The notes below the pieces were generated by a model, which saw nothing but the letters and a program-made list of their open reading frames with translations, had not been told where the DNA came from and made no database searches. From Flavisolibacter tropicus (lineage in GTDB: Bacteria; Bacteroidota; Bacteroidia; Chitinophagales; Chitinophagaceae): 64,000 bases of DNA. This document shows positions 1 through 8,722 of this stretch, piece after piece (the stretch's first letter is position 1; each line of letters opens with the position of its first letter). Both the position numbers and the translations under genes were made by a program. The stretch is taken from contig NZ_CP011390.1 of NCBI RefSeq assembly GCF_001644645.1, forward strand, positions 1,426,001-1,490,000, written 5' to 3'.

Positions 1-254
1 GTAACAGCATCATACAAAGTGTAACGAACCCTTTAAAAAATAGCCACAAGCTTACAAGTTTTCCTACACCATTTTTGATACAACCAAGTAGCCCAAACAT
101 GGAAGCAAGGCGTACATTCACCTTGCATTTTTGTTATAATCATAAGACACTCCTTATGTCTTTTAGTGAACAAAACTTTGGCTTAGCACTTTTACACTTC
201 ACACAAACTAGAGAAAGTACAATCACAGTTAACGTATTTGCCCTTTACAAAAAA
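1..254. other. window edge, no gene recognised
   Basis: No convincing coding region: the only ORF here (75-284, plus) is short, has no family resemblance I recognise and runs into the 3' end of the cupin gene on the other strand. A weak hairpin (aagaca/tgtctt, near 143-161) lies about 95 bp past the last gene of the operon and could help end its transcript, but it has no clear T run. Confidence 0.4.
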
Positions 255-656
255 CTATTTAGAGCCTTTGTATTGTTCATCTGAAACTTTTTCCATCCAA
301 TCCACCACTTTTCCGTTTAGATTTTCCTGAATGGCGATATGTGTCATACCATTAGTTGCAGTGGCACCATGCCAATGCCTTTCGTTGGGCTCAAACCATA
401 CAACATCGCCAGGATGCACTTCTTCAACAGTACTTCCCTCCTTTTGCACCCAGCCACAACCAGCTGTTATAATAAGCGTTTGTCCCAGCGGATGCGTATG
501 CCATGCGGTTCTAGCTCCCGGCTCAAAAGTTACACTTGCTGCAGCTCCACGTCTTGCATCGTTTGGTGCAAATAAAGGATCAATACGTACAGCACCAGTA
601 AACCAATCTTCTGGTCCTTTTGAGGAAGGCTGTGAACCGATTCTTGTTATTTCCAT
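255..656 (-). CDS. cytosolic small cupin (mandelonitrile-lyase/CMD-associated type)
   Basis: A 133-residue single-domain cupin with no signal peptide, so probably cytosolic. The metal site is visible: H53 and H55 in WHTHP, Q59 in the place usually held by Glu, and H94/H96 in the second motif (ERHWHGA). Q in that place is usual in the small cupins annotated as (R)-mandelonitrile lyase or as partners of carboxymuconolactone decarboxylases. The substrate is not known. It is the last gene of the AraC-headed operon, 28 bp after the dehydrogenase. A lipoprotein paralogue lies at 4416-4898; both share the FEPGAR, HTHP and HWHGA signatures and a DEQY-type end. Confidence 0.85.
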   Translation of the reverse strand: MEITRIGSQPSSKGPEDWFTGAVRIDPLFAPNDARRGAAASVTFEPGARTAWHTHPLGQTLIITAGCGWVQKEGSTVEEVHPGDVVWFEPNERHWHGATATNGMTHIAIQENLNGKVVDWMEKVSDEQYKGSK

Positions 657-684
657 TATTATCTTTTTTGTCTTTTCACCAATT

Positions 685-1779
685 CTATTGTTTTAAAGAG
701 GCCATATCTATAACAAATCGATATTTTACATCGCCTTTCAGTAAACGTTCATACGCTTCATTGATCTGCTGAATGTTGATCATTTCTATATCAGAAACAA
801 TATTGTGTTTACCACAAAAATCCAGCATCTCCTGTGTTTCAGCGATACCGCCGATCATAGAACCAGCAAAGTTTCTGCGATAAGGAATGAGGCTGAAAGC
901 CGCCACTGGCAGGGGATGTTCCGGTGCACCTACCAATGCCAGGGAACCATCTACTCGCAATAGACTTAGGTAGGCGTTGATATCGTGCTGCGCAGAAACG
1001 GCATCTAATACAAAGTGCAGCTTACCTGCGTAACGCGCCATTTGCTCATCATCTTTTGACAGCACCACATCATCAGCTCCCAAGCGCTTTGCATCCTCAA
1101 CCTTTGAAGGAGAGGTCGTAAATACAATTACTTCCGCACCCAAAGCCTTTGCCAGTTTAACACCCATGTGCCCTAAGCCACCTAAACCAACAACACCTAC
1201 TTTCTTACCGGGCCCTACCTTCCAATGCTTGAGTGGTGAATAGGTAGTGATGCCCGCACATAATAACGGTGCTGTTGCAGCCAGGTCAAGGTTTTCAGGT
1301 ACTCGTAGAACAAAAGCTTCATCTACTACAATGCTCTCTGAATAACCGCCAAAGGTTTGTGTACCCAATAATTTATCGGGCGAATTATATGTTCCAGTAT
1401 TGCCGGCTTCGCAATATTGTTCCAAACCTTCCTTACAGTAATCGCACTGGCGGCAGCTGTCAACCATACAGCCTACTGCGGCCAGATCTCCTACTTTAAA
1501 CTTCTTTACATGATCACCTACATTTACAATTTTGCCAACGATTTCATGTCCGGGCACACAAGGATAAATTGTACTGTGCCATTCGTTTCGTGCAGTATGA
1601 AGGTCAGAGTGACAAACACCACAATACAATATCTCTATTTCTACATCATGCGGTGTGGGTTTTCTTCGCTTGATAGTTAACTGGTCTAATGGTGCCGTTG
1701 CTGCCTCTGTACCAAATGCCTTTACATCCTTTGCCTTGATGGTTGTTGCGCCTTCTGTTGTTGGTCTTACTGCTTCCAT
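685..1779 (-). CDS. cytosolic zinc-dependent alcohol dehydrogenase (CAD/YahK type)
   Basis: A 364-residue medium-chain dehydrogenase of the cinnamyl-alcohol-dehydrogenase type, expected to reduce aldehydes with NADPH. Catalytic zinc ligands are C56, H78 and E79 (GVCHSD, PGHE) plus the Cys of PLLCAG. The structural zinc site is C109, C112, C115 and C123. The Rossmann motif is [11 protein letters not shown], and the FTTSPSK stretch after beta-2 fits NADP(H) preference. The first 18 residues are an extension without family resemblance; no better internal start was seen. A Tat-signal paralogue with the same zinc pattern is at 3208-4404. The natural substrate cannot be read from sequence. Confidence 0.92.
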   Translation of the reverse strand: MEAVRPTTEGATTIKAKDVKAFGTEAATAPLDQLTIKRRKPTPHDVEIEILYCGVCHSDLHTARNEWHSTIYPCVPGHEIVGKIVNVGDHVKKFKVGDLAAVGCMVDSCRQCDYCKEGLEQYCEAGNTGTYNSPDKLLGTQTFGGYSESIVVDEAFVLRVPENLDLAATAPLLCAGITTYSPLKHWKVGPGKKVGVVGLGGLGHMGVKLAKALGAEVIVFTTSPSKVEDAKRLGADDVVLSKDDEQMARYAGKLHFVLDAVSAQHDINAYLSLLRVDGSLALVGAPEHPLPVAAFSLIPYRRNFAGSMIGGIAETQEMLDFCGKHNIVSDIEMINIQQINEAYERLLKGDVKYRFVIDMASLKQ

Positions 1780-1938
1780 ATGAATGAGTTTTTTATTGCT
1801 GATTAAGAGTTATTAATTTATCTATTTTTTCATAGCTGGTAACTGTTGAACGTAGCACCCTTTGCAAGAAATCTCTTACGAGTGCAATCATCGTGTTGTT
1901 TTGTTTTCCATTATGTATTGCAATACGTTTTGATCAGT

Positions 1939-2601
1939 TTACTTTAACGCGCTATTTACCAGAATCTTGATGTCCTTTACTTCCACTACGTTTTTTTCGT
2001 AACCATTTTGTGCCGCATAAATCATTGCCTGCCCTACCTGGCGTAACGTGCTTGTCGCATTTGGTAACACAATTTTGAAAACAGGATAGAGACGTGATAG
2101 GAATTTGTTCATCTTGGAAACATTTTTTTGTCCCTCGGTAAATTTCATAGCACCCGGACGGAACGCAATCACCTGCTTGAACGGCAGTTTCATCAAATCA
2201 TTTTCGGTTTTACCTTTGACACGTGCCCACATTAACCTCCCCTTTTCGCTGCTATTGGTACCAGCGCCACTCACATAAGCGAATGTCATTTGAGGCTTGG
2301 GGCCAACGGCTTTGGCGAACGTAAGCGTCGTGTCATAGGTAATGCGGGTGTATTCCGGTTCTTTCATACCTACGCTACTCACCCCTGCACAGAAAAAACA
2401 AGCATCATAACCGTTCAATGTTTTATCCCCCTCCTTCAGCAACAAGAAATCTGCCACGATGTATTCCTTTAGTTTGGGATGAGTCATGCCTGTGGATTTT
2501 CGGCTAACACTTAACACTTCCTTTATTTGTGGGTTTCCCAAACATTCCTGCAAAACCCCTTCACCTACCATACCAGTTGCTCCTGTTACAATGACTTTCA
2601 T
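1939..2601 (-). CDS. NAD(P)-binding Rossmann protein (atypical SDR, YbjT/HSCARG-like)
   Basis: About 220 residues starting MKVIVTGATGMVGEG, a clear N-terminal glycine motif (TGATGMVG) of extended or atypical short-chain dehydrogenases. The frame opens two codons earlier (2607), but starting at 2601 puts the beta-strand directly at the N-terminus as in relatives. The usual YxxxK pair is not obvious, as in atypical SDRs that bind NAD(P) without classical catalysis. It lies in the middle of the operon, 119 bp after the cyclophilin-like gene and 159 bp before the dehydrogenase. Its role is unknown; co-transcription with redox enzymes suggests cofactor or aldehyde metabolism. Confidence 0.8.
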   Translation of the reverse strand: MKVIVTGATGMVGEGVLQECLGNPQIKEVLSVSRKSTGMTHPKLKEYIVADFLLLKEGDKTLNGYDACFFCAGVSSVGMKEPEYTRITYDTTLTFAKAVGPKPQMTFAYVSGAGTNSSEKGRLMWARVKGKTENDLMKLPFKQVIAFRPGAMKFTEGQKNVSKMNKFLSRLYPVFKIVLPNATSTLRQVGQAMIYAAQNGYEKNVVEVKDIKILVNSALK

Positions 2602-2726
2602 ATACATTTTTTTACTGGATAAATTTATAAGTTATAGTGTTTGCTGGGCGAAGAAGCGGCCCCTTGTTTCTTTGGATTTTGTTATTGCTTTGGTATCCAC
2701 TCATCAGTTGCCCATATATTATTTAT

Positions 2727-3197
2727 TTACTCTGATTCAAAAATAACCGTTACACTTCCGGAACCCACGGCAGCAGCAAGTCCAGAAGGGTCATCAATAC
2801 GCCCAAGCCTAGTGTAATTATAGGAGGTAGAAAATGTTTTATAAAAGAGTACCAGCGTCGAAGAACCGTATAGCATCAAATCACCCGCTTGAATAGTTCC
2901 GGGATTGGAAGCGTTGGTTGAGAGACTACGGGATAAATCAACATACTTCTCATTTCCATTCAGCTCAACCATACTAACGGTCATTGGTAGCTGGGCTTTG
3001 AATGCAGCTGCAGTGGCATTGTCGTACAGCGTTGCAGTGAACGTGCTGGTTCCAATTTTTATTTTCATTTTACCTCCCGCCGGGTTTGTGTTATTATTAC
3101 CATTTCCGGCGATGGCAACATCACCGTTCTTATCACATGATGCACAACTGGTGATAAGTGAGAATGCACTGAAAACAAGCAAGAGTATTCTTTTCAT
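2727..3197 (-). CDS. cyclophilin-like-fold lipoprotein
   Basis: About 156 residues. The start at 3197 (MKRILLLVFS...) gives a clean lipoprotein signal with Cys in LITSCASC; the longer frame from 3224 would put nine extra polar residues before the signal and overlap the preceding stop. After a Gly/Asn linker the mature part (MKIKIGTSTFTATLYDN, then a hydrophobic core and GDLMLYGSSTLVLFYK) matches the small bacterial cyclophilin-like beta-barrel family, which is not a proven prolyl isomerase. Members often sit beside cupins, hydrolases and AraC regulators, as here. Likely anchored in a membrane facing the periplasm. Molecular function is unknown. Confidence 0.78.
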   Translation of the reverse strand: MKRILLLVFSAFSLITSCASCDKNGDVAIAGNGNNNTNPAGGKMKIKIGTSTFTATLYDNATAAAFKAQLPMTVSMVELNGNEKYVDLSRSLSTNASNPGTIQAGDLMLYGSSTLVLFYKTFSTSYNYTRLGRIDDPSGLAAAVGSGSVTVIFESE

Positions 3198-3207
3198 AAA
3201 ACTCGTT

Positions 3208-4404
3208 TTAGAATGTTGCCGCATCGATCACATAACGGTAACGCGCTTGTTTGTTCACCACTTTTTCCCATGCATCGTTAATTTCTTCAGCCTTGATGAT
3301 TTGTATTTGCGGATGAATTTTATTTTTAGCACAATAGTCCATCACTTCTTGTGTTTCAGGAATACCACCAATTAGTGAGCCATTGAAATTCACCCGGTTA
3401 AAAATCATATTGAAATTGTTAATCGTGAGTTCGCCGTTTATGGGTTGGCCCACTTGTGTAAAATAACCATAAGGCTTTACACAAGAAATATAGTTGGACA
3501 TATCGTAAGCATAGGGGACGGTAGAAATCATATAGTCCAGCTTGCCGAACCAAGATTTTAATTTGTCTGCTCCATCAACCACGATGACTTCCTTCGCGCC
3601 AAAGCCTTTGCAATCACTCACTTTTGAAGAAGAAGTAGTGAACGCATATACTTCAGCACCTTTTGAAACAGCGATTTTAATTGCCATGTGTCCTAAACCG
3701 CCAATGCCAACCACGCCTACTTTATCACCTTTTTTAATTTGGTATTGCATCATGGGCGAGTAAGTAGTTATACCCGCACAGAGCAGGGGTGCAGCGTGCT
3801 GCAAGTCAATGTTGTCCGGTATCTTAATAGCAAAGTGATCTTTTACTACAATATTGTTTGAGTAGCCCCCTTGCGATATACCTGAGGGTGAGGATTTTTC
3901 AGGTGAACCGTAAGTGCCTGTAAATCCCATGGTTTCGCAATGATGTTCTTCACCTTTTTTACAGCTTTCACATTGCATACAACTGTTTACCATACAACCT
4001 ACGCCGGCTTTATCACCCACTTTAAACTTGGTTACATTTTTACCAACGGCCGTAACAACGCCTGCAATTTCATGGCCCGGCACCTGTGGATATTGTTGTT
4101 TTCCCCAATGGCCTCTAATGGTATGTATGTCGGAATGGCAAATGCCGCAGTATTTAATCTCAATTAAAACATCGTTGTCTCCAACTGCCCGGCGTTCAAA
4201 ATTCCACAGGGCTAATTTTCCGTGTTCGTCTTTTCCAGCATAGCCTTTCGATTTGATATTGTATGCCCTCGTTCCTTGTTCATTTGCCGTTGCCAATAAC
4301 TGTGCAGGTTTAGCAAGGATAACACCTGCACTCAAAAATGCAGACTGCTGAATAAATCTTCGTCTTGAGTGATCACACGCATGCATGCTGTTGCTGTTTT
4401 CCAT
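3208..4404 (-). CDS. Tat-exported zinc-dependent alcohol dehydrogenase
   Basis: A 398-residue paralogue of the dehydrogenase at 685-1779 with an added N-terminal signal: SRRRFIQ at 13-19 (twin arginines R14/R15), then a hydrophobic stretch ending near ATANEQ at about 38-43. This is a textbook twin-arginine signal, fitting export of a folded cofactor-loaded enzyme. Zinc ligands are kept: C89, H111, E112 and the Cys of PLLCAG; structural cysteines C142, C145, C148 and C156. Rossmann motif VGIGGLGHMAI and FTTSSSK are intact. A nicotinamide enzyme outside the cytosol is odd, because free NADP(H) is scarce there; bound cofactor or another role must be assumed. It lies 11 bp after the lipoprotein cupin gene. 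Confidence 0.9.
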   Translation of the reverse strand: MENSNSMHACDHSRRRFIQQSAFLSAGVILAKPAQLLATANEQGTRAYNIKSKGYAGKDEHGKLALWNFERRAVGDNDVLIEIKYCGICHSDIHTIRGHWGKQQYPQVPGHEIAGVVTAVGKNVTKFKVGDKAGVGCMVNSCMQCESCKKGEEHHCETMGFTGTYGSPEKSSPSGISQGGYSNNIVVKDHFAIKIPDNIDLQHAAPLLCAGITTYSPMMQYQIKKGDKVGVVGIGGLGHMAIKIAVSKGAEVYAFTTSSSKVSDCKGFGAKEVIVVDGADKLKSWFGKLDYMISTVPYAYDMSNYISCVKPYGYFTQVGQPINGELTINNFNMIFNRVNFNGSLIGGIPETQEVMDYCAKNKIHPQIQIIKAEEINDAWEKVVNKQARYRYVIDAATF

Positions 4405-4415
4405 TTGTAAAGTGT

Positions 4416-4898
4416 TTACTGGTTATTGTATTCCTGATCAGTTACAGGTTGCAACCATTGCACAATACCTTTTTCGGTATTGGGTACAATGTACAATTGC
4501 TGTAGTCCTGTATCTGGGCTGGCGCCATGCCAATGTTCAACATTTGGCGGACATTTCACTACAGCTCCCTTTCGAATCGTTTGCCGGGGCTGTCCTTTTA
4601 TTTGGTGGTAACCCACACCATCCGTAATAATCAGGATCTGACCGGCCGGGTGTGTATGCCAGTTGCTTCTTGCACCCGGCTCAAAATAAACGTTGCCTAC
4701 AACAGTATTATATAGACTATCATTGGTCACCAATCCGTAATTCCAGGCCTTACCGGTGAAGTTTTCATCAGGGCCGGCATCTCCTTTTGGGAAGATGCTT
4801 TCTGACTCATTATTGCTGGCATTCTTACCTGCTTGCTTATTACAACCTAGGCTTAATAGCGTTGCAAAGGCAAGGGAGGTAATCATGAATCGTTTCAT
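4416..4898 (-). CDS. cupin lipoprotein
   Basis: A 160-residue lipoprotein. The signal ends in LLSLGC with the lipid-bearing Cys at 19; an Asn/Ser-rich linker follows, then a cupin like that at 255-656. Putative metal ligands are H81, H83, Q87, H122 and H124 (WHTHPAGQ, EHWHGA). It is thus a membrane-anchored, periplasmic copy of the cytosolic cupin. It sits 22 bp after the alpha/beta hydrolase gene and 11 bp before the Tat dehydrogenase, so the exported copies of both duplicated enzymes are neighbours. Confidence 0.87.
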   Translation of the reverse strand: MKRFMITSLAFATLLSLGCNKQAGKNASNNESESIFPKGDAGPDENFTGKAWNYGLVTNDSLYNTVVGNVYFEPGARSNWHTHPAGQILIITDGVGYHQIKGQPRQTIRKGAVVKCPPNVEHWHGASPDTGLQQLYIVPNTEKGIVQWLQPVTDQEYNNQ

Positions 4899-4920
4899 TC
4901 AGTTCCGTTTTATGTGTTAC

Positions 4921-6012
4921 CTAATTCCCAATGGCTGCGTTTGCCACAACTTTACCGTTTGCCTGGCTCAGGTGTTCGTTAAAGAAGGCCGTTAGTTTAT
5001 CAAAGGAAATGATATTGACCCTGTCATATAAATCAACGTGACTGGCATTTGGGATAATCATCAATTCCTTTGGCTCAGCTGCTGCCTTGTAGGCGTCTTC
5101 ACTAAAATAACGGGAGTGCGCTTTTTCGCCGGCAATCAACAATACTGGTCGGGGTGCAATTTCTTTAATATAGGTCAGCAGCGGCATATTCATGAATGAC
5201 AGCGCATTAGTAGCAGTCCATGAACCGTTTGAATTGGGCGAATTTGGATGAAAGCCTCGTGGAGTGCGGTAGTAGTTGAAATAATCCACCACAAATTGAG
5301 GTTCGTTACCTTCCAATTTTTCAGGTAAAATGCGTGGGCCGGGAGCTGAAGTTCCCTTCTCTGCATCTTTCCAACGTTGCAGCCCCATTTGCTCCAGCAT
5401 GGTTGTGCGTTGCTCAATGGTCAACTTATCATAGTATCCTTTTGCCATAACGCGTGACATATCATACATGCTGGTGGTAGCAACGGCCTTGATGCGTTTG
5501 TCTACAGCGGCAGCGTTCAGCGCCATGCCAGCCCAACCGCAAATACCAATGATACCTATCCGGTTCCTGTCAACAAAAGATTGCAAACCGAGAAAGTCTA
5601 CTGCTGCACTGAAATCTTCCGTATTGATATCAGGTGATGCTACATTACGTGGCTCACCCCCACTTTCACCTGTGTAAGAGGGGTCGAATGCAAGTGTAAC
5701 AAAGCCACGCTCGGCCATTGTATTAGCATATAGTCCCGAAGCTTGTTCTTTAACCGCACCAAATGGACCACCAATAGCAAGTGCTGCCAAGGACTCACTG
5801 CCACGATTTTTAGGAAGATATAAATCACCCGTTAGGATAATACCATAGCGGTTTTTGAAAGTCACTTTTTGACGACTTACCTTATCACTTAATGAAAATG
5901 TATAGTGATCTGTTTGCTCTTTCATACTCATCTTATCTGCTTTTTTTATTTGTGAAAAAGCCTGCCCCAACAATAGAAGGGATGCGGCCATTATGAATGT
6001 CAGCTTCTTCAT
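4921..6012 (-). CDS. exported alpha/beta hydrolase, dienelactone-hydrolase-like
   Basis: A 363-residue protein with a signal peptide (about 1-20, ending AFSQ) and an alpha/beta-hydrolase fold of the YcjY/dienelactone-hydrolase-like type. The nucleophile elbow reads GICGWAG, with C158 where serine esterases have Ser; Cys is the nucleophile in true dienelactone hydrolase. The acid is probably in VLLIAGEKAHS or following, and the base is the His of NASHVDLYD near the C-terminus. Probably periplasmic. It lies between the acetyltransferase (42 bp) and the cupin lipoprotein (22 bp) in the same operon. The ester or lactone substrate is unknown. Confidence 0.88.
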   Translation of the reverse strand: MKKLTFIMAASLLLLGQAFSQIKKADKMSMKEQTDHYTFSLSDKVSRQKVTFKNRYGIILTGDLYLPKNRGSESLAALAIGGPFGAVKEQASGLYANTMAERGFVTLAFDPSYTGESGGEPRNVASPDINTEDFSAAVDFLGLQSFVDRNRIGIIGICGWAGMALNAAAVDKRIKAVATTSMYDMSRVMAKGYYDKLTIEQRTTMLEQMGLQRWKDAEKGTSAPGPRILPEKLEGNEPQFVVDYFNYYRTPRGFHPNSPNSNGSWTATNALSFMNMPLLTYIKEIAPRPVLLIAGEKAHSRYFSEDAYKAAAEPKELMIIPNASHVDLYDRVNIISFDKLTAFFNEHLSQANGKVVANAAIGN

Positions 6013-6054
6013 GTCCTGCTATCTTTTAATTGTATTAAATGATTTGTTTTGTTT

Positions 6055-6672
6055 TTAATCGATGGTCTTAATAAGTTTTGCAGGGATGCCGCCTACAACT
6101 GTATTGGCTGGCACATCCTTAGACACTACGGCTCCAGCTGCTACTACTGCATTTTCACCAATGGTAACGCCTGGCAGTATGGTAGCGCCAGCACCGATCC
6201 ATGCGTTGCGCTTAATTAAAATGGGCTTACAAATAAGGGCTCTTCTATCTGCTGGATCTAAGGGATGATTTTCAGTGATTAGATTCACTTTTGGTCCAAT
6301 TAGCACCTCATCTTCTATGGTAATTCCACCCATGTCAAGAAAGGAGCAGGCGTGGTTGATAAATACGTTTTTACCGATTTGGATGAACCGGCCGAAATTG
6401 GTGTAGAAGGGTGCAAATACGGTCGTGCTTTCATCCAGTTGCGTACCAATAATTTTACTTAACCGTTCCCTTATTTGCTTTACGTCAGTAGATGCATTGA
6501 GATCAGCAGACAATGCTATGGTACGGTTGACCACGTCCAATACTTTAAAATATTCCGGATCATCTAATCGGATGGGCTCACCGGCTTTCATTCTCTTAAA
6601 AATGTCTTTATTGCTTTGATGAAAGACATTTTGACTTTTCAATTGATCCATTGTCACTGCATTTGATAACAT
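6055..6672 (-). CDS. hexapeptide-repeat O-acetyltransferase (Maa/LacA type)
   Basis: A 205-residue left-handed beta-helix acetyltransferase. Hexapeptide turns run from about residue 90 to 195 (IGKNVFI, IGPKVNL, IGAGATILPGVTIGENAVVAAGAVVSKD is the typical coil pattern). The catalytic His is H136 in ENHPLD. It would move acetyl from acetyl-CoA to a sugar or similar hydroxyl group in the cytosol. An internal Met at codon 8 (6651) is an equal start candidate. It is the first structural gene after the AraC regulator (64 bp). Relatives are common in this kind of operon with cupins and dehydrogenases, where the acceptor has not been defined to my knowledge. Confidence 0.87.
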   Translation of the reverse strand: MLSNAVTMDQLKSQNVFHQSNKDIFKRMKAGEPIRLDDPEYFKVLDVVNRTIALSADLNASTDVKQIRERLSKIIGTQLDESTTVFAPFYTNFGRFIQIGKNVFINHACSFLDMGGITIEDEVLIGPKVNLITENHPLDPADRRALICKPILIKRNAWIGAGATILPGVTIGENAVVAAGAVVSKDVPANTVVGGIPAKLIKTID

Positions 6673-6736
6673 ACCTCAAAGGTATTTTAGCTATTACCCT
6701 CACTAGTAATGATTATCAAACCAATGATTAAGAATT

Positions 6737-7615
6737 TCAAACCTCTTGCGCCCGTAAAGCCTTTGGGTTTGTACCGGTGATGCGTTTGAAGTAGTTGTTG
6801 AAATAGGTAGGGTATTCAAAACCCAGTGCATATGCTATATCAGCAATGTTCCAGTCGGTATGTTGCAACAGGGCTTTGGACTCACTAATAATGCGGTCGC
6901 TGATATGGGCGGTAGTTGATTTACCAGTCACTTCCTTTACGGCACGGTTCAGGTAATTAACATGCACAGAAAGGCTATTAGCATAGTCCTGGGCCGTTTT
7001 TAACTGAAGCGGTCGGTCAGTACCTTCAATAGGAAACTGTCGTTCTAAAAGTTCCAGAAACACAGCCGTAAGTCGGGAAGCGGCGTTTTTGTGTTGATCA
7101 TAATTATCAGAAGGCTGCAGCTTTAAGGCTTCGTGAATGATCAGGTGGATATAATTGCGAATAAGGTCGTCTTTGTAGGCATAGTCACTCTGTTGCTCCT
7201 GTATCATTTTCTGGAAGATGGCATTTAAAAACTCACGCTGCTGGTCTGTTATCTTTAAAACAGGAGTACCCCCAATCTTAAATAACGGTGACTGCAACAG
7301 GCTTTCAGAGCGATCACCTGCCTTTAGAAAATCTTCTGAAAAGAGGACTGTGTAGCCTATATAACTGGTGGAAAGGGTTTCCCAGGAATAAGGGATGTGC
7401 GGGTTGCCAAAAAACAAAATAGTGCCCTCGGTTTCAAAACTGCGGTCAGCATATTTGATGACACTCTTGCCTGTGGTCAGGCAGATCTTGTAAAAGTCTT
7501 TGCGGCTGTAAATGCGGGTAGCAGCTCCATCGCTTTCTATTTGAAACACATTAAAGCCCTTTAGCTTTAACTCATTATTGAAAGAGGAAACCGAACGCAC
7601 TTGCTTGCTTGCCAT
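6737..7615 (-). CDS. AraC-family transcription regulator
   Basis: A 292-residue protein: an N-terminal cupin-like sensor half (about 1-170) and a C-terminal double helix-turn-helix of the AraC/XylS type (about 190-290), including NIADIAYALGFEYPTYFNNYFK and RITGTNPKALR. It stands at the 5' end of eight genes in the same direction, 64 bp before the acetyltransferase, and probably controls them and itself. The inducer is unknown. Similar regulators in Bacteroidota control operons for small-molecule oxidation or detoxification; this is inference from neighbourhood. Confidence 0.92.
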   Translation of the reverse strand: MASKQVRSVSSFNNELKLKGFNVFQIESDGAATRIYSRKDFYKICLTTGKSVIKYADRSFETEGTILFFGNPHIPYSWETLSTSYIGYTVLFSEDFLKAGDRSESLLQSPLFKIGGTPVLKITDQQREFLNAIFQKMIQEQQSDYAYKDDLIRNYIHLIIHEALKLQPSDNYDQHKNAASRLTAVFLELLERQFPIEGTDRPLQLKTAQDYANSLSVHVNYLNRAVKEVTGKSTTAHISDRIISESKALLQHTDWNIADIAYALGFEYPTYFNNYFKRITGTNPKALRAQEV

Positions 7616-7730
7616 TTAGCAAAGTTAAGAAAATCAAATCTGGAAGGCATCATAATGCTTTGTTATAGGCTAATGGCTAAATCTATTATTTTCTGCCTAT
7701 AATGACCAAGCCAATGTTATGGGCTGCCTT

Positions 7731-8267
7731 TTACTTTTCTTTTCGATTGTTCAATAGTAGCTTCATCATGATGTCTGTCTGCTCATCATTGCCTAATTTG
7801 AAAATATGCTTATCAAAGGCAACAAAGCCATTTTTCTTATAGAAGTTTAGGGCTCTCTGATTTTCTTTCCAAACGCCTAACCACACATAGTCCACTTTTT
7901 TATGAATTGCAACCTGAATAGCCTTTTCATAAAGTAGTTGCCCAACTTTTTTCCCATAATATTCCTTGATCACATAGATCCGTTCTATTTCCAGAGCTTT
8001 GTCGTCCTGTAATTCAGTTTGAGAGGGTCCAACGTTTAGCTTTAAATAACCAACTACATTTTGATCAGAAATAGCAAAATAGAATTCAGAGTTTGGGTTA
8101 TTCAGTTCTGCCGTCAACTTTTCATTAGCAAAGCCTTCTACCAAATATTTTCTCATATTCTCCTCTGTATTGTATGCTGAGAAGGTCTCATAAAAGGTTA
8201 GCCGCCCAATCTTTTGCAATTGGTCAATATCGATTAGCGTTACTCTTTTTACGACTATATCTTCCAT
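7731..8267 (-). CDS. GNAT N-acetyltransferase
   Basis: A 178-residue single GNAT domain. The acetyl-CoA pyrophosphate loop is in IERIYVIKEYYGKKVGQLLYEKAI (about 92-115), followed by the usual VWLGVWKENQRALNFYKKNGF segment that ends the fold. The opening IDIDQLQKIGRLTFYETFSAYN resembles spermidine/PaiA-like acetyltransferases, but specificity cannot be assigned. It lies 115 bp upstream of the AraC gene on the same strand and may be a separate transcript. Confidence 0.88.
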   Translation of the reverse strand: MEDIVVKRVTLIDIDQLQKIGRLTFYETFSAYNTEENMRKYLVEGFANEKLTAELNNPNSEFYFAISDQNVVGYLKLNVGPSQTELQDDKALEIERIYVIKEYYGKKVGQLLYEKAIQVAIHKKVDYVWLGVWKENQRALNFYKKNGFVAFDKHIFKLGNDEQTDIMMKLLLNNRKEK

Positions 8268-8370
8268 AATTTATAAACGCGATTGATTGTAAGATCACCC
8301 CTAACTATTAAGCTTACACCGACAACCATCTTTTTAAAAAAGATTGCAGTTATTTACTATTACGAAACGT

Positions 8371-8604
8371 TCACCAACCACCCATATACACTTTTAATAG
8401 CGCCACCATGGTCATAATTAGCCAAATACTATTAAGCACCCAACTGGCATGCGCCTTTTTAGAAAGGGCATACAGGATCAGGAAGAAACAACCGAAAATA
8501 TTCATCAGCAAATAGGCTACAGACTGACTCCCAACGATGTTTAGGCTATTTAAACTATATGCGCTTAAAGAGATCGTAGCGCCTGTCCAACCCACCAGCT
8601 CCAT
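8371..8604 (-). CDS. small CBU_0592-like membrane protein
   Basis: A 77-residue membrane protein when started at 8604 (MELVGWTGATISLSAYSLNS...). The frame is open to 8649 but the added 15 residues are polar and unlike relatives, which begin at the GWxGA motif. Three hydrophobic stretches follow: about 3-22, 28-45 and 53-73, separated by SQSVAYLLMN and KKAHAS. This matches the CBU_0592 family of small integral membrane proteins of unknown function. It is divergent from the LysR gene. Confidence 0.7.
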   Translation of the reverse strand: MELVGWTGATISLSAYSLNSLNIVGSQSVAYLLMNIFGCFFLILYALSKKAHASWVLNSIWLIMTMVALLKVYMGGW

Positions 8605-8664
8605 CTTATATTTTCTTAAAATGACCATGACGCTTAATTTTAAGTACAAAGCACGTACGAATTA

Positions 8665-8684
8665 ACCGGCAAATCAATGCCGGT
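8665..8684. promoter_or_regulatory. short inverted repeat, possible operator
   Basis: The arms accggc and gccggt flank an 8-nt spacer in the intergenic region between the membrane-protein gene and the LysR gene. There is no T run for a terminator in either direction. It may be an operator or leader hairpin. Confidence 0.3.
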
Positions 8685-8693
8685 TTCTCATTG

Positions 8694-8716
8694 ATTAATG
8701 CATTTTACACATTAAT
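8694..8716. promoter_or_regulatory. candidate LysR-type operator
   Basis: A perfect dyad, attaatg, nine bases, cattaat, ends 6 bp before the LysR start codon, in the divergent intergenic region. AT-rich interrupted dyads (T-N11-A type) are the usual recognition sites of LysR regulators, which often repress themselves. Assignment to this regulator is inference from position. Confidence 0.4.
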
Positions 8717-8722
8717 AGATTC

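Noticed and set aside
331..696. Plus-strand ORF of 121 codons
   Set aside because: Lies opposite a clear cupin gene and shows no recognisable domain.
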